Shown here one piece after another: positions 36,329 through 44,602 of a stretch of 46,038 nt of DNA (position 1 is its first letter; each line of letters opens with the position of its first letter). Source of the stretch: Brevundimonas vancanneytii (GTDB taxonomy: Bacteria; Pseudomonadota; Alphaproteobacteria; Caulobacterales; Caulobacteraceae); NCBI GenBank assembly GCA_945861515.1, contig CAMAVA010000007.1:1-46038 (forward strand), in the 5' to 3' direction. The notes beneath the pieces were generated by a model. That model saw only the letters and a list, made by a program, of their open reading frames with translations, was not told the origin of the DNA and ran no database searches. Made by a program: the position numbers and the translations under genes.

Positions 36329-37027
36329 TCACGCCTCGTTGCGCGAAAGGCTGCCATCGGCCTTGACCCAGACCGGCCCGCCGGTTCCCATGGGTGCGGT
36401 CGCGGGCCAGCGACAGCCCAGAAGCCGGCTTTTGGCCACACGGGCGACGCTGACCTTGTTGGATTGGTTGCCGCCCAGGACATGGATCGCCACCTCGTCC
36501 TCCCCGGCATAAAGGCCGACATGACCCTTCCAGCCGGTCTTCGATTCCCGCCAGAATACCGTGATCGCGCCGGCCTGGTTGCTGCAGGGCGCGCCAAACC
36601 GCTCCCACGCCCGGGCGCCAAGCGGATTGGTCGGCAGAGGTTCCTGGGTCAGGGTTGAGCCGATGCAATGGGCTACGAACAGGCCGCACCAGGCGACGTC
36701 ATCATCATGGTAGGGGATGCCGAGATCCGTTGCCCATTGCAGGATGTCCGGGTTGGATCCAGCCCCGGGTCGCTCGGTGACCCCCAACAGTCGCCAGGCT
36801 TCCTGAAACCAGACCAGGGCCACGTCATCGAGCGGATTTGAATCCGCCGGCACATTGCCGAACAACGCCTTGCGGGTCTGTGGTCCGACGATCCCATCCG
36901 CCTGTAGCCGGTGTCTGGTCTGAAATGCGCGGACTGCAAAACTGGTCCTGCGACCCCAGACACCATCAATGGCGCCTGGATCAAAGCCGCGGACAGCAAG
37001 CGCTTGCTGAATCTCAAAGACTGTCAT
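36329..37027 (-). CDS. Peptidoglycan-binding/TIGR02594-type cell-wall hydrolase-like protein
   Basis: 232-residue protein of two parts. Residues 1–60 are a PG-binding type 1 domain (FEIQQALAVRGFDPGAIDGVWG, then DGIVGPQTRKALF). The rest is an NlpC/P60-like domain of the TIGR02594 type: Cys in DVAWCGLFVAHCIG, the His in WKGHVGLYAG, then VLGGNQSNKVSVARV. No signal peptide is seen, so export would need another route; such domains are also common in phage endolysins. GGAGG lies just before ATG 37027. It sits between purS and purQ and is probably cotranscribed. Confidence 0.85.
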   Translation of the reverse strand: MTVFEIQQALAVRGFDPGAIDGVWGRRTSFAVRAFQTRHRLQADGIVGPQTRKALFGNVPADSNPLDDVALVWFQEAWRLLGVTERPGAGSNPDILQWATDLGIPYHDDDVAWCGLFVAHCIGSTLTQEPLPTNPLGARAWERFGAPCSNQAGAITVFWRESKTGWKGHVGLYAGEDEVAIHVLGGNQSNKVSVARVAKSRLLGCRWPATAPMGTGGPVWVKADGSLSRNEA

Positions 37028-37108
37028 GGCATCCTCCTGAGAAGGCTGCAGCATAACACATCTCGTAGTTGTTTGCAGCGTCCCTCAGGTCATCGCTGTC
37101 AGAAATCG

Positions 37109-37348
37109 CTAATCGACGATGTCCACGCGGTAGCTTTCGATCACGGTATTGGCGAGGAGCTTGTCGCACATCGCCTTGACCCGGCCTTCGGAGCCGTCGG
37201 CCTCTCCGCCAAGGTCAAACTCGACGACCCGCCCGACGCGGACGTCCTTGATCTCGGTCCATCCCAATCCGTGGAGGGCATTCTCGACAGCCTTGCCCTG
37301 GACGTCCAGGACGCCGGGCTTCAGAAAAACGTGGACAATCGCCTTCAC
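37109..37348 (-). CDS. purS: FGAM synthase bridging subunit PurS
   Basis: 79-residue ferredoxin-like small subunit that connects PurL and PurQ. The sequence KAIVHVFLKPGVLDVQGKAVE, VRVGRVVEFDL and CDKLLANTVIESYRVDI is standard PurS. The start is GTG at 37348, overlapping the purC stop by one base (TAGTG), which gives tight coupling. Confidence 0.96.
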   Translation of the reverse strand: MKAIVHVFLKPGVLDVQGKAVENALHGLGWTEIKDVRVGRVVEFDLGGEADGSEGRVKAMCDKLLANTVIESYRVDIVD

Positions 37349-38106
37349 TAGTGGAGGCCTCCCTGAATGACGGTGGGCATTTCCTTCATGATCCCGAGCC
37401 GTCTGGCAACCTCGGTGTAGCTTTCGATGACGTCGCCCAGATCCCGCCGGAAGCGGTCCTTGTCGAGTTTCTCATTGGTCGTCGAATCCCAAAGCCGGCA
37501 GCTGTCGGGACTGATCTCGTCCGCCAGCACAACCCTGGCAAAGTCGCCTTCCCAGAGGCGGCCGAACTCGATCTTGAAATCGACCAGGGTGATCCCGACG
37601 GCCCCGAACATTCCGGTCAGGAAGTCGTTTATCCGCAAGGTCATGGCCATGATGTCGTCGATCTCCTGGGTGGTGGCCCAGTTGAACGCCGTGATGTGTT
37701 CCTCGGCGACCATGGGATCGCCCAGCTTGTCGTCCTTGAGGCAGAACTCGATGATCGACCGGGGGAGGGGCGTACCCTCTTCCAGCCCCAGGCGCGTCGA
37801 CAGGCTGCCGGCGGCGATGTTGCGGCAGATCACCTCAAGCGGGATGATCTCGACTTCCTTGATCAACTGTTCGCGCAGATTGAGGCGCCGGATAAAGTGG
37901 TTGGCGACGCCGATGGCACCCAGTCGGGTCATCACGAACTCGCTGATCCGATTGTTGATTACACCCTTGCCTTCAAGAACGGCTTTTTTCTGTGCATTGA
38001 AGGCCGTGGCGTCATCCTTGAAATACTGGATAAGGGTGCCGGGCTCCGGTCCCTCATACAGAATCTTGGCCTTTCCTTCGTAGATCTTCTTGCGGCGGGT
38101 GGTCAT
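37348..38106 (-). CDS. purC: SAICAR synthase PurC
   Basis: 252-residue enzyme joining aspartate to CAIR to give SAICAR in purine synthesis, ATP-dependent. Motifs: [14 protein letters not shown] (ATP site), [40 protein letters not shown] and [31 protein letters not shown]. First gene of the purC–purS–…–purQ–…–purL run. ATG 38106, about 100 bases after the NTF2-like gene's stop. Confidence 0.97.
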   Translation of the reverse strand: MTTRRKKIYEGKAKILYEGPEPGTLIQYFKDDATAFNAQKKAVLEGKGVINNRISEFVMTRLGAIGVANHFIRRLNLREQLIKEVEIIPLEVICRNIAAGSLSTRLGLEEGTPLPRSIIEFCLKDDKLGDPMVAEEHITAFNWATTQEIDDIMAMTLRINDFLTGMFGAVGITLVDFKIEFGRLWEGDFARVVLADEISPDSCRLWDSTTNEKLDKDRFRRDLGDVIESYTEVARRLGIMKEMPTVIQGGLH

Positions 38107-38208
38107 GTCTCTCCCCGGGGGGGCGCGTTAGTGAGGAAAAAAATCGCGCGCAAGGCGGGGCCTGGCGCGCGGTTCCGACTCACGACCGCTGTGGAAGTTG
38201 GTCTGACG

Positions 38209-38682
38209 TCAAAATACCGCAACCAAGGGGTCGGCGCAAACGTCTCGGATCGCGGGGAGAGCCAGCCCGGGTCGTTCATTGTCCCAGATCATGGAGACAA
38301 TTCGCCAATTGCCCGCAGGACCCTTGTAAAGCTGGATCGAATTGACCCCGCGCCGTTCTGCAATCGTGTCGTCTGGAGATCGCTTGGCCTCGTAGAGACT
38401 CCAGACCTGCGCCATATTGCCGAAGATATCGATGCGGCGACCGATCTCGATCTCGTAGAATGGTTCCGCTGCGAAGATCGGCGCGGTGTTTTCGCGATAC
38501 GCCTCCGGATCCATGATGGTGATGGTCGAGGCCCCATCCCGGTCCAGCCCGGTTCTCATCTGGCGACAGGCCGGATGAAAATATGTGAGCTGTTGTGACC
38601 AGTCCCTTTGACCGGCGGGACCGGAGATCATCTCGTAGATCGCCGCCACGACGGCTGCGATTTGGCTTTCATCCTCGACCAT
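38209..38682 (-). CDS. NTF2/SnoaL-like protein
   Basis: 157-residue protein with the NTF2 cone fold: helix ESQIAAVVAAIYEMISGP, then DWSQQLTYFHPACRQMRTG, YRENTAPIFAAEPFYEIEIGRRIDIFGNMAQVWSLYEAKRS and GVNSIQLYKGPAGNWRIVSMIWDNERP. The last motif (NSIQL...WRI.S..W..E) marks a 'nuclear transport factor 2 family' group of unknown role. Divergent from the ATPase zeta gene and upstream of purC. Function unknown. Confidence 0.82.
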   Translation of the reverse strand: MVEDESQIAAVVAAIYEMISGPAGQRDWSQQLTYFHPACRQMRTGLDRDGASTITIMDPEAYRENTAPIFAAEPFYEIEIGRRIDIFGNMAQVWSLYEAKRSPDDTIAERRGVNSIQLYKGPAGNWRIVSMIWDNERPGLALPAIRDVCADPLVAVF

Positions 38683-38699
38683 GCTCTGTTCAGTTCCGA

Positions 38700-38728
38700 T
38701 TGCGGCCTGCCGCGCCGCGCGCTATTGA
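38700..38728 (+). promoter_or_regulatory. Candidate promoter of the ATPase zeta gene
   Basis: TTGCGGC (38700–38706), a 14-base spacer and GCTATTGA (38721–38728) resemble the housekeeping promoter; transcription from about 38735 would leave a ~20-base leader before ATG 38756. Confidence 0.45.
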
Positions 38729-38755
38729 CGCGCCGCATTGCCAGTTGGGAAACCT

Positions 38756-39073
38756 ATGACCACCTTCGACGAACGCGAAAAGGGCTTCGAAAAGAAGTTC
38801 GCTCTGGACGCCGACCAGGAATTCAAGGCCTCGGCCCGCCGTAACCGCCTCCTGGGTGAATGGGCTGCCGCCAAGATGGGGCTGGAGTCCGTCGAGGAAT
38901 ACGTCCGGGCGGTGGTCAAGTCGGATTTCGAACAGCCCGGCGATGAAGATGTTCTGCGCAAGGTCTTTGGCGACCTGAAGGGGTCGGGGATGGAGACCAC
39001 CGAGGGCGAAGTTCGGATGAAGATGGACGAACTGCTCGCCCAGGCCCGTGAACAGATCCGCACTGCCGGTTGA
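38756..39073 (+). CDS. ATP synthase zeta inhibitor (DUF1476)
   Basis: 105-residue helical protein of DUF1476, the alphaproteobacterial zeta subunit that inhibits hydrolysis by the F1-ATPase. The signature TTFDEREKGFEKKFALDADQEFKA, then RRNRLLGEWAAAKMGL and EYVRAVVKSDFEQPGDEDVLRKV are all present. ATG 38756 is chosen from homology; a TTG at 38738 would add six residues. Monocistronic, divergent from the NTF2-like gene. Confidence 0.93.
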   Translation: MTTFDEREKGFEKKFALDADQEFKASARRNRLLGEWAAAKMGLESVEEYVRAVVKSDFEQPGDEDVLRKVFGDLKGSGMETTEGEVRMKMDELLAQAREQIRTAG

Positions 39074-39111
39074 TATCCAGATCGCTGGCCGTCCGGCCGG
39101 CGTCCCTCTGG

Positions 39112-39618
39112 TCAGTCCAAACCTGCTTCCAACAGCGGCCCCAGGACGCGCCAGGCCTCCAGCTTGTCCGTGAATGGCTGGGTGTGGGCCGGGCTTGGAC
39201 TGGGCAGGCTGATCCTTTCTACCTGCGCCGCCGAAGGCCCGAGCAGCCTCGATCCAGCCCTCGCCGCCCATGCGCCGTTGAACGCGACCCCTCTGAGGTC
39301 CGGGAGACTGGCCATCAAGCCTGCCAGGTCGTTGGGCCGGGCCTCGCGGATTCCGACATCCAGGCTTCCGGGGCGATCAGCCTGGGCCAGAACATCCCAT
39401 AGGCCGATCCTGCGTTGAACCAGGGCTGACAGCCTGTCCTGATAGTCCATGCCTTGTAGGTCCAGATCGAGGACATCGCCCATCAGGCGCCAGAAGCCGT
39501 TGCGGGGATGGCCGTAGTACTGACCCGCCGCGATCGATGCGTCACCCGGCAGGCTGCCCAGAATCAGGAGGCGGGCATCGGCCCGGACGACTGCAGGGAG
39601 GCCAAACTTTGGGCTCAG
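39112..39618 (-). CDS. DNA-deoxyinosine glycosylase (UDG superfamily), probable CTG start
   Basis: 168-residue member of the hypoxanthine/uracil-DNA glycosylase family. The first catalytic motif, LLILGSLPGDASIAAGQYY, and GHPRNGFWRLMGDVL lie upstream of the first ATG (39483), so the gene must start earlier. In the same frame no ATG, GTG or TTG precedes the conserved region. The best start is CTG at 39618, whose TG are the first two bases of the purB stop codon (CTGA overlap), giving LSPKFGLPAVV at the N-terminus, just where homologues begin. The C-terminal motif LPSPSPAHTQPF is also present. It would remove deaminated purines/pyrimidines from DNA. A start from ATG 39483 would give a 123-residue protein lacking motif 1. 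Confidence 0.8.
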   Translation of the reverse strand: MSPKFGLPAVVRADARLLILGSLPGDASIAAGQYYGHPRNGFWRLMGDVLDLDLQGMDYQDRLSALVQRRIGLWDVLAQADRPGSLDVGIREARPNDLAGLMASLPDLRGVAFNGAWAARAGSRLLGPSAAQVERISLPSPSPAHTQPFTDKLEAWRVLGPLLEAGLD

Positions 39619-40925
39619 ACCCCGTCCCCGAAGACACGGGCGAAGATGGTGTCCACATGCTTGAAATGGTAGCCGAGGTCGAACAGCGCCTCGAGCTCCG
39701 CATCGCTCAGGGCGCCGGACACGACCGGATCGGCCTTGAGGAATTCCAGGAACCGGCCCTCGCCCCGCCAGACCCGCATGGCGTTGCCCTGGACCGCCGC
39801 ATAAGCGTCTTCGCGTGACACGTTGTTCTGGGTCAGGGCCAGCATCACCCGCTGGGAATGAACCAGTCCGCCAAGGCGGTCGAGGTTGCGCTCCATGTTT
39901 TCCGGATAGATCACAAGCCGCTCCATCACCATCGCCAGGCGACGCAAGGCGAAGTCGAGATGGATCGAGGCGTCCGGGCCAATGCCCCGTTCAACGGCAG
40001 AATGGCTGATATCGCGCTCGTGCCAGAGGGCGACATTCTCGAGGGCCGGCACAACAGCAGACCGCACCAGGCGGGCCAGGCCGGTCAGGTTTTCGGTCAG
40101 GATCGGGTTGCGCTTGTGGGGCATGGCCGAACTGCCCTTCTGGCCGGGGTCGAAGGGTTCTTCTGCCTCGAGAACCTCGGTCCGCTGCAGATGACGGATC
40201 TCGACCGCCAGTCGCTCGATGGAAGAAGCCACGACGGCCAGGGCGGCAAACCAGGCGGCGTGCCGGTCGCGCGGAATCACTTGGGTCGAGACAGGCTCGA
40301 TGGTCAGGCCGAGTTTTTCCGCCACATGGGCCTCGACCCTGGGGTCGACATTGGCAAAGGTTCCCACCGCACCGGAAATGGCGCAGGTCGCGATCTCGAA
40401 CCTAGCCATGGCCAGCCGTTCCTTGGCCCGCTGGAATTCCGCGTAATGGCCGGCGAGCTTGAGTCCGAAGGTCGTGGGTTCAGCATGAATGCCATGACTG
40501 CGACCCGTGCAAGGCGTGAACTTGTGCTCGATGGCTCGCCGCCGCAGCGCCGACAGAACCATGTCGACGTCTTCGATCAGCAGGTCCGTGGCCCGGGACA
40601 TCTGGACCGCCAGACAGGTATCCAGGACGTCCGAACTTGTCATGCCCTGGTGCAGGAACCGGGCTTCCGGCCCGACCACCTCGGAAACATGCGTCAGGAA
40701 AGCGATGACATCATGCTTGGTGACACGCTCGATTTCATCGATCCTGTCGGCATTCCAGACGACATCCTTGCCGCCAGCCCAGATTGCCCGCGCGGCCTCC
40801 TCGGGGATGACCCCGAGACTGGCCATTGCGTCAGCCGCATGGGCTTCGATCTCGAACCAGATCTGGTAGCGGGTCTGCGGCGACCAGATGGCCGCCGCTT
40901 CGGGGCGTGCGTAACGAGAAATCAT
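39615..40925 (-). CDS. purB: Adenylosuccinate lyase
   Basis: 436-residue enzyme of the fumarase/aspartase superfamily acting twice in purine synthesis (SAICAR to AICAR; adenylosuccinate to AMP). The superfamily signature SSAMPHKRNPI is near residue 270; other motifs are HQGMTSSDVLDTCLAVQM and GRSHGIHAEPTTFG. The ATG at 40925 lies in the 3' arm of a 10-bp hairpin, and no Shine-Dalgarno is evident. It is downstream of two MFS genes and upstream of the deoxyinosine glycosylase, with which it overlaps. Confidence 0.96.
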   Translation of the reverse strand: MISRYARPEAAAIWSPQTRYQIWFEIEAHAADAMASLGVIPEEAARAIWAGGKDVVWNADRIDEIERVTKHDVIAFLTHVSEVVGPEARFLHQGMTSSDVLDTCLAVQMSRATDLLIEDVDMVLSALRRRAIEHKFTPCTGRSHGIHAEPTTFGLKLAGHYAEFQRAKERLAMARFEIATCAISGAVGTFANVDPRVEAHVAEKLGLTIEPVSTQVIPRDRHAAWFAALAVVASSIERLAVEIRHLQRTEVLEAEEPFDPGQKGSSAMPHKRNPILTENLTGLARLVRSAVVPALENVALWHERDISHSAVERGIGPDASIHLDFALRRLAMVMERLVIYPENMERNLDRLGGLVHSQRVMLALTQNNVSREDAYAAVQGNAMRVWRGEGRFLEFLKADPVVSGALSDAELEALFDLGYHFKHVDTIFARVFGDGV

Positions 40926-40950
40926 GCCCGGCTAGTGGCCGCCGGGCATG
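40923..40950 (-). terminator. Hairpin covering the purB start codon
   Basis: CATGCCCGGC (40923–40932) and GCCGGGCATG (40941–40950) form a perfect 10-bp stem with an 8-base loop. On the transcribed strand the purB ATG is in the 3' arm. It could end the MFS transcript and/or restrict purB initiation. Confidence 0.45.
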
Positions 40951-40965
40951 CTGCTGTCAACCGCT

Positions 40966-42339
40966 TCAACCCACCCAGTCGCGACGCAGCGTCCGCCAGG
41001 CCAGCAGGAAGTGGACGCCAGCCCAGAGGTAGCCGAACAGGCCGATGAAGATGGCCCAGCGGAGACCAAACTCGGACGCCACCGCGCAGGCTGTCTTGTT
41101 GGCCAGGAGCGCCGCCTTGCCGCAGTCTGCGGCGATGAGTCCGGCCGCCTGAAGATTGGAACCTGCCAGGAAATCGCTCAGGGCCCCGATTGCCGGCGGG
41201 CCGAGACCGTAGCCCAGGAGATTGACAATGAAGAGCAGCACGGCCGTCGATGTCGCCCGCATCCTCGGCTCCACAATGCCCTGGACCGAGGCGTACATGC
41301 ATCCGAGGTAGAAATAGTGGGTGACGGCGCCGACGACGAGGAATGGCACCCCGATCCACAGGTTGGGCGCCATGTAGCCGACGAGATAGAACGGCGTCGC
41401 AATGAAGAAACCCAGGGCCGGGAGCCAGGCAAGGGCATTGGGATGCCGGCGGATCATCTGGTCCGCTAGCCAGCCAGCGAAGAAGGTGCCAAAGGCTGCA
41501 GCTACCCCCAGAACGATGCCCGTCAGTTGGGAGGCCTGGAGAGGCGTCAGCTCATGGGTGCGGATCAGGTAGGAGTTCAGGTACTGACCGACGCCATAGC
41601 CAACAAACGAAGCGACTGCCGAACCCAGGGCGATGTGCCAGAAAGTCGGCTTTTTCGCCAGCGCCTGAAAGGCCGCCAAAAAGCTGGGAGCCTTGATGCC
41701 GGAGATCGAGCCTGCGCGAACCGGCTCCTTGACCGTCAGCTTGATGACAATGGCCAGGAGAAGGCCAGGCAGTCCCAGAACGATGAAGGCTTCCCGCCAG
41801 CCAAAATACTCCAGCATCAGCCCACCGCCGATGGCCGCCAGCATCGAGCCAACCGGCACGCCCAGCGCATAGACCGAGATGGCGGTGGCCCGTTTGTCAG
41901 CAGGAAAATAGTCCGAAATGACCGATTGGGCCGGCGGCGTGCAGCCGGCCTCACCAATACTGACGCCAATTCTGGCTGCAAACAGCATCGCATAGGAGGA
42001 CGCAAACCCGCAGGCGGCGGTCATGGCGCTCCAGAGCGCAACGCAGACCGACAGCAGGGTCATCCGGTTGTAGCGCTCCGCGAGTCTTGCCAGGGGGATG
42101 CCCAGGAAAGTGTAGAGCACGGCAAAGGCCGGCCCTCCCAGCAGCCCGAGTTGCAGATCGGTAAGGTCGAACTCCTTCTTGATGTCTTCCTGAAGGATGG
42201 ACACCACGACCCGGTCAATGAAGTTGAAGGTGTAGACCGTCAGCAGGGCCATCAGCACATAGGCGCGATAGGGCTTGGTGCCCTGGCCGGGATAGGCGGC
42301 TGGGGCTGCGGATGCAGCCCCCTCGGCAGTGTCGGTCAT
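40966..42339 (-). CDS. MFS transporter (spinster-like)
   Basis: 457-residue inner-membrane MFS transporter with twelve predicted helices. Motifs: YVLMALLTVYTFNFIDRVVVSIL in the first helix, GGPAFAVLYTFLGIPLARLAERYNRM, and the conserved RIGVSIGEAGCTPPAQSVISDYFP. Substrate unknown. AGGAAAC precedes ATG 42339. It follows a related MFS gene with a 58-base gap; the two share motifs such as GEAGCTPP and LGPPAIGALSDFLAG / LGPLAVGILSDVFAG and probably arose by duplication. Confidence 0.92.
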   Translation of the reverse strand: MTDTAEGAASAAPAAYPGQGTKPYRAYVLMALLTVYTFNFIDRVVVSILQEDIKKEFDLTDLQLGLLGGPAFAVLYTFLGIPLARLAERYNRMTLLSVCVALWSAMTAACGFASSYAMLFAARIGVSIGEAGCTPPAQSVISDYFPADKRATAISVYALGVPVGSMLAAIGGGLMLEYFGWREAFIVLGLPGLLLAIVIKLTVKEPVRAGSISGIKAPSFLAAFQALAKKPTFWHIALGSAVASFVGYGVGQYLNSYLIRTHELTPLQASQLTGIVLGVAAAFGTFFAGWLADQMIRRHPNALAWLPALGFFIATPFYLVGYMAPNLWIGVPFLVVGAVTHYFYLGCMYASVQGIVEPRMRATSTAVLLFIVNLLGYGLGPPAIGALSDFLAGSNLQAAGLIAADCGKAALLANKTACAVASEFGLRWAIFIGLFGYLWAGVHFLLAWRTLRRDWVG

Positions 42340-42397
42340 TAACTGTTTCCTAGCCGCATGGTTGCGGAGCTCATGGTGTCATTGGGGCAGGCTGGAA

Positions 42398-43834
42398 TCA
42401 GCTGACCATTTCTTCGCGGATCGTCTTTCGCGCCATCCAGAACAGCATGAAGGCGACCAGTCCGATCATCGTGGAACTGATCAGCGCCCACCGAACGCCT
42501 TCGGCTTCGCCCATGCCAAGCGGGCCGGCAAAAACGTCGCTGAGGATGCCGACGGCCAGGGGACCGAGGCCGAGGCCCACCAGATTGATGATGAACAGGA
42601 GGATCGCCGCGCAGGTTGCCCTCATATGGGGCTCAACAATGCTCTGGGCCGTCGCATAGACAGGACCATACCAGAGCGTGCCGAGGATCGCCGGAATGGC
42701 CAGGATCATGACGGCCGCGCCCGCGTCGCCGACTGTGACGCCGAGTATGTAGATCGGAATGGTGATGACCGAAGCGATGGCCGGCACCACCACATAGGCC
42801 CGGAGATCCTTCGCGCCCAGTCGGTCGGCGATATAGCCGCCCAGCCAGGCGCCAAACACCCCCGCCGTCCCACCGACCGCGCTGAGGGCGATTCCGAGAA
42901 AGCCGGTAACACCCAGCTTGATGTTGATGTCGGCCAGGCCGGGCAGCACCGAGAAGGTGCGGTTCATCGCATCGGATAGCCAGGCCGCCAGTTCGACCAG
43001 TTGCGGGCCGTGATTGCGGAAGAAGAAGGAGGCGGTGAAGGGGGCGTGGCCATAGCCGATGAAGGCCTTGATGGCGGCTGCAAACGCAATGAGCCAGAAG
43101 GTCTTTTTGGACATCAGCACCGCCAGCGCAGCGCCGAAGCTGATGGCCGGAGCCGCTGCCCGGGCGGCCAGATCCGCCGCCAGTTTCCTGCGCGGTTCGA
43201 CCAGGGTCAGGGCCGCGATGATTGCCACAATCACCCCGGGAGCGCCGGCGACAATGAAGGCCATCCGCCATCCATAGGCGTCAGCGATCAGCCCGCCCAT
43301 GGCCAGACCGATCAGGCTGCCCAGCGGCGTGCCGATGGAATAGAAGGCGATGGCCGAAGCGCGCATTTCTCGGGGAACATAGTCTGTGATGAGGGAGTGA
43401 GACGGCGGCGTGCATCCGGCTTCCCCTACGCCGACCCCGATCCGGAAAAGGATCAGTTGCCAAAAGTTCTGGGCCAAGCCGCAGAGCATCGTGAAGCCGC
43501 TCCACACCGCAATAGAGATCGCGATGATGAAGGGACGGTGCGAACGCTCGGCCTTGCGGGCGATCGGAATGCCAAGGAACGTATAGAAGAGGGCGAAGGC
43601 CAGACCGGTCATCATGCCCAGTTGCCAGTCCGCCAGGCCCAGATCCCGCTTGATGGGTTCGGCCAGGATATTGACCACCTGCCGGTCGAGGAAATTCAGG
43701 GTGTAGACCACCAGCAGCATGCCCAGGGCATACTGACGGTAGCCCTTTGTCAACGGCTCGATGAGGCCTGTGGAAGGCGAAGTCAGAGGAGCCGGGTTGG
43801 GCTCGTTCGGCGCCGGGCCTGCGGCGTCGGTCAT
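42398..43834 (-). CDS. MFS transporter (spinster-like), paralogue
   Basis: 478-residue MFS transporter, twelve helices: YALGMLLVVYTLNFLDRQVVNIL, ALFYTFLGIPIARKAERS, RIGVGVGEAGCTPPSHSLITDYVP. It has a longer periplasmic or loop insert (about 35 extra residues in the middle, near LVELAAWLSDAMNRTFS) than the downstream copy. GAGGAAAC precedes ATG 43834, preferred to the TTG at 43849. First of the tandem pair and divergent from a GST gene. Substrate unknown. Confidence 0.92.
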   Translation of the reverse strand: MTDAAGPAPNEPNPAPLTSPSTGLIEPLTKGYRQYALGMLLVVYTLNFLDRQVVNILAEPIKRDLGLADWQLGMMTGLAFALFYTFLGIPIARKAERSHRPFIIAISIAVWSGFTMLCGLAQNFWQLILFRIGVGVGEAGCTPPSHSLITDYVPREMRASAIAFYSIGTPLGSLIGLAMGGLIADAYGWRMAFIVAGAPGVIVAIIAALTLVEPRRKLAADLAARAAAPAISFGAALAVLMSKKTFWLIAFAAAIKAFIGYGHAPFTASFFFRNHGPQLVELAAWLSDAMNRTFSVLPGLADINIKLGVTGFLGIALSAVGGTAGVFGAWLGGYIADRLGAKDLRAYVVVPAIASVITIPIYILGVTVGDAGAAVMILAIPAILGTLWYGPVYATAQSIVEPHMRATCAAILLFIINLVGLGLGPLAVGILSDVFAGPLGMGEAEGVRWALISSTMIGLVAFMLFWMARKTIREEMVS

Positions 43835-43930
43835 GGGCTGTTTCCTCAAACGCTTGTTCTATTGATTTTGTGACACTAGAGCCCGGATAGGCGGCGGCGC
43901 CAATAGCCGGATTTTGCGGGAGCCCCCGAT

Positions 43931-44551
43931 ATGGAACTTGTGATTGGCACCAAGCGCTGGTCGACCTGGTCATTGCGGCCCTGGTTGGCGCTCAAGCGCA
44001 CGGGCGCAGCCTTTGACGAAACCGTAATTCCGCTTCGCGAAGTGGAGCTGTCAACCGCTGAGATCAGCCGTCATTCGCCCTCCGGGCTGGTTCCTGTCCT
44101 GAAGGACGGGGAACTGCTGATCTGGGATTCGCTGGCGATCTGCGAATATCTTGGCGAGCGGTTTCCCGAAGCGGGCCTCTGGCCGTCGGATCCGGGTGGC
44201 AGGGCCCTGGCGCGGTCCGCCACGGCGGAGATGCACAGCGGATTTTCCGCTCTTCGCCGTGCCTGCCCGATGGACATAGGCGCTCGGCTCACCTTTGCGC
44301 CCGATGAGCCTGTCAGCCGCGATATCCGCCGGATTGTCGAGCTCTGGACGGGCTTGCTGGCCCGTTCGGGCGGCCCTTTTCTGCTTGGACGCTGGAGCAT
44401 CGCTGATGCCTTCTTCACACCGGTTGCGACGCGATTTGAAACCTATGGCATCGATCTGGAGTGTTTCGGCGACACGGGAGGCGCGGCATCTGCCTATTGG
44501 AAGGGCCTCCTTCAGACCCCCGAGTACCTCGCCTGGGCGGCGGACGCCTGA
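43931..44551 (+). CDS. Glutathione S-transferase
   Basis: 206-residue GST. The N-terminal domain MELVIGTKRWSTWSLRPWLALKRTG has a candidate catalytic Ser/Thr; cis-Pro motif SPSGLVPVLKDGELLIWDSLAICEYLGERFP. The helical C-terminal domain has WSIADAFFTPVATRFETYGI. Third GST in the window and distinct from the other two. ATG 43931 has GGGAG upstream. Substrate unknown. Confidence 0.93.
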   Translation: MELVIGTKRWSTWSLRPWLALKRTGAAFDETVIPLREVELSTAEISRHSPSGLVPVLKDGELLIWDSLAICEYLGERFPEAGLWPSDPGGRALARSATAEMHSGFSALRRACPMDIGARLTFAPDEPVSRDIRRIVELWTGLLARSGGPFLLGRWSIADAFFTPVATRFETYGIDLECFGDTGGAASAYWKGLLQTPEYLAWAADA

Positions 44552-44602
44552 TCACCGATAGCCCTCCTGACCAGCAGTCCCCAGACTTGCGGAAATCAGG
44601 TC

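Noticed and set aside
35591-36658. Plus-strand open frame of 355 codons
   Set aside because: Antisense to purQ and the NlpC/P60-like gene; no coding evidence.
38107-38208. Purine riboswitch upstream of purC
   Set aside because: The region is short and GC-rich with no conserved purine-riboswitch core; nothing supports it.
37351-38598. Plus-strand open frame of 415 codons
   Set aside because: Antisense to purC and the NTF2-like gene, both clearly coding on the minus strand.
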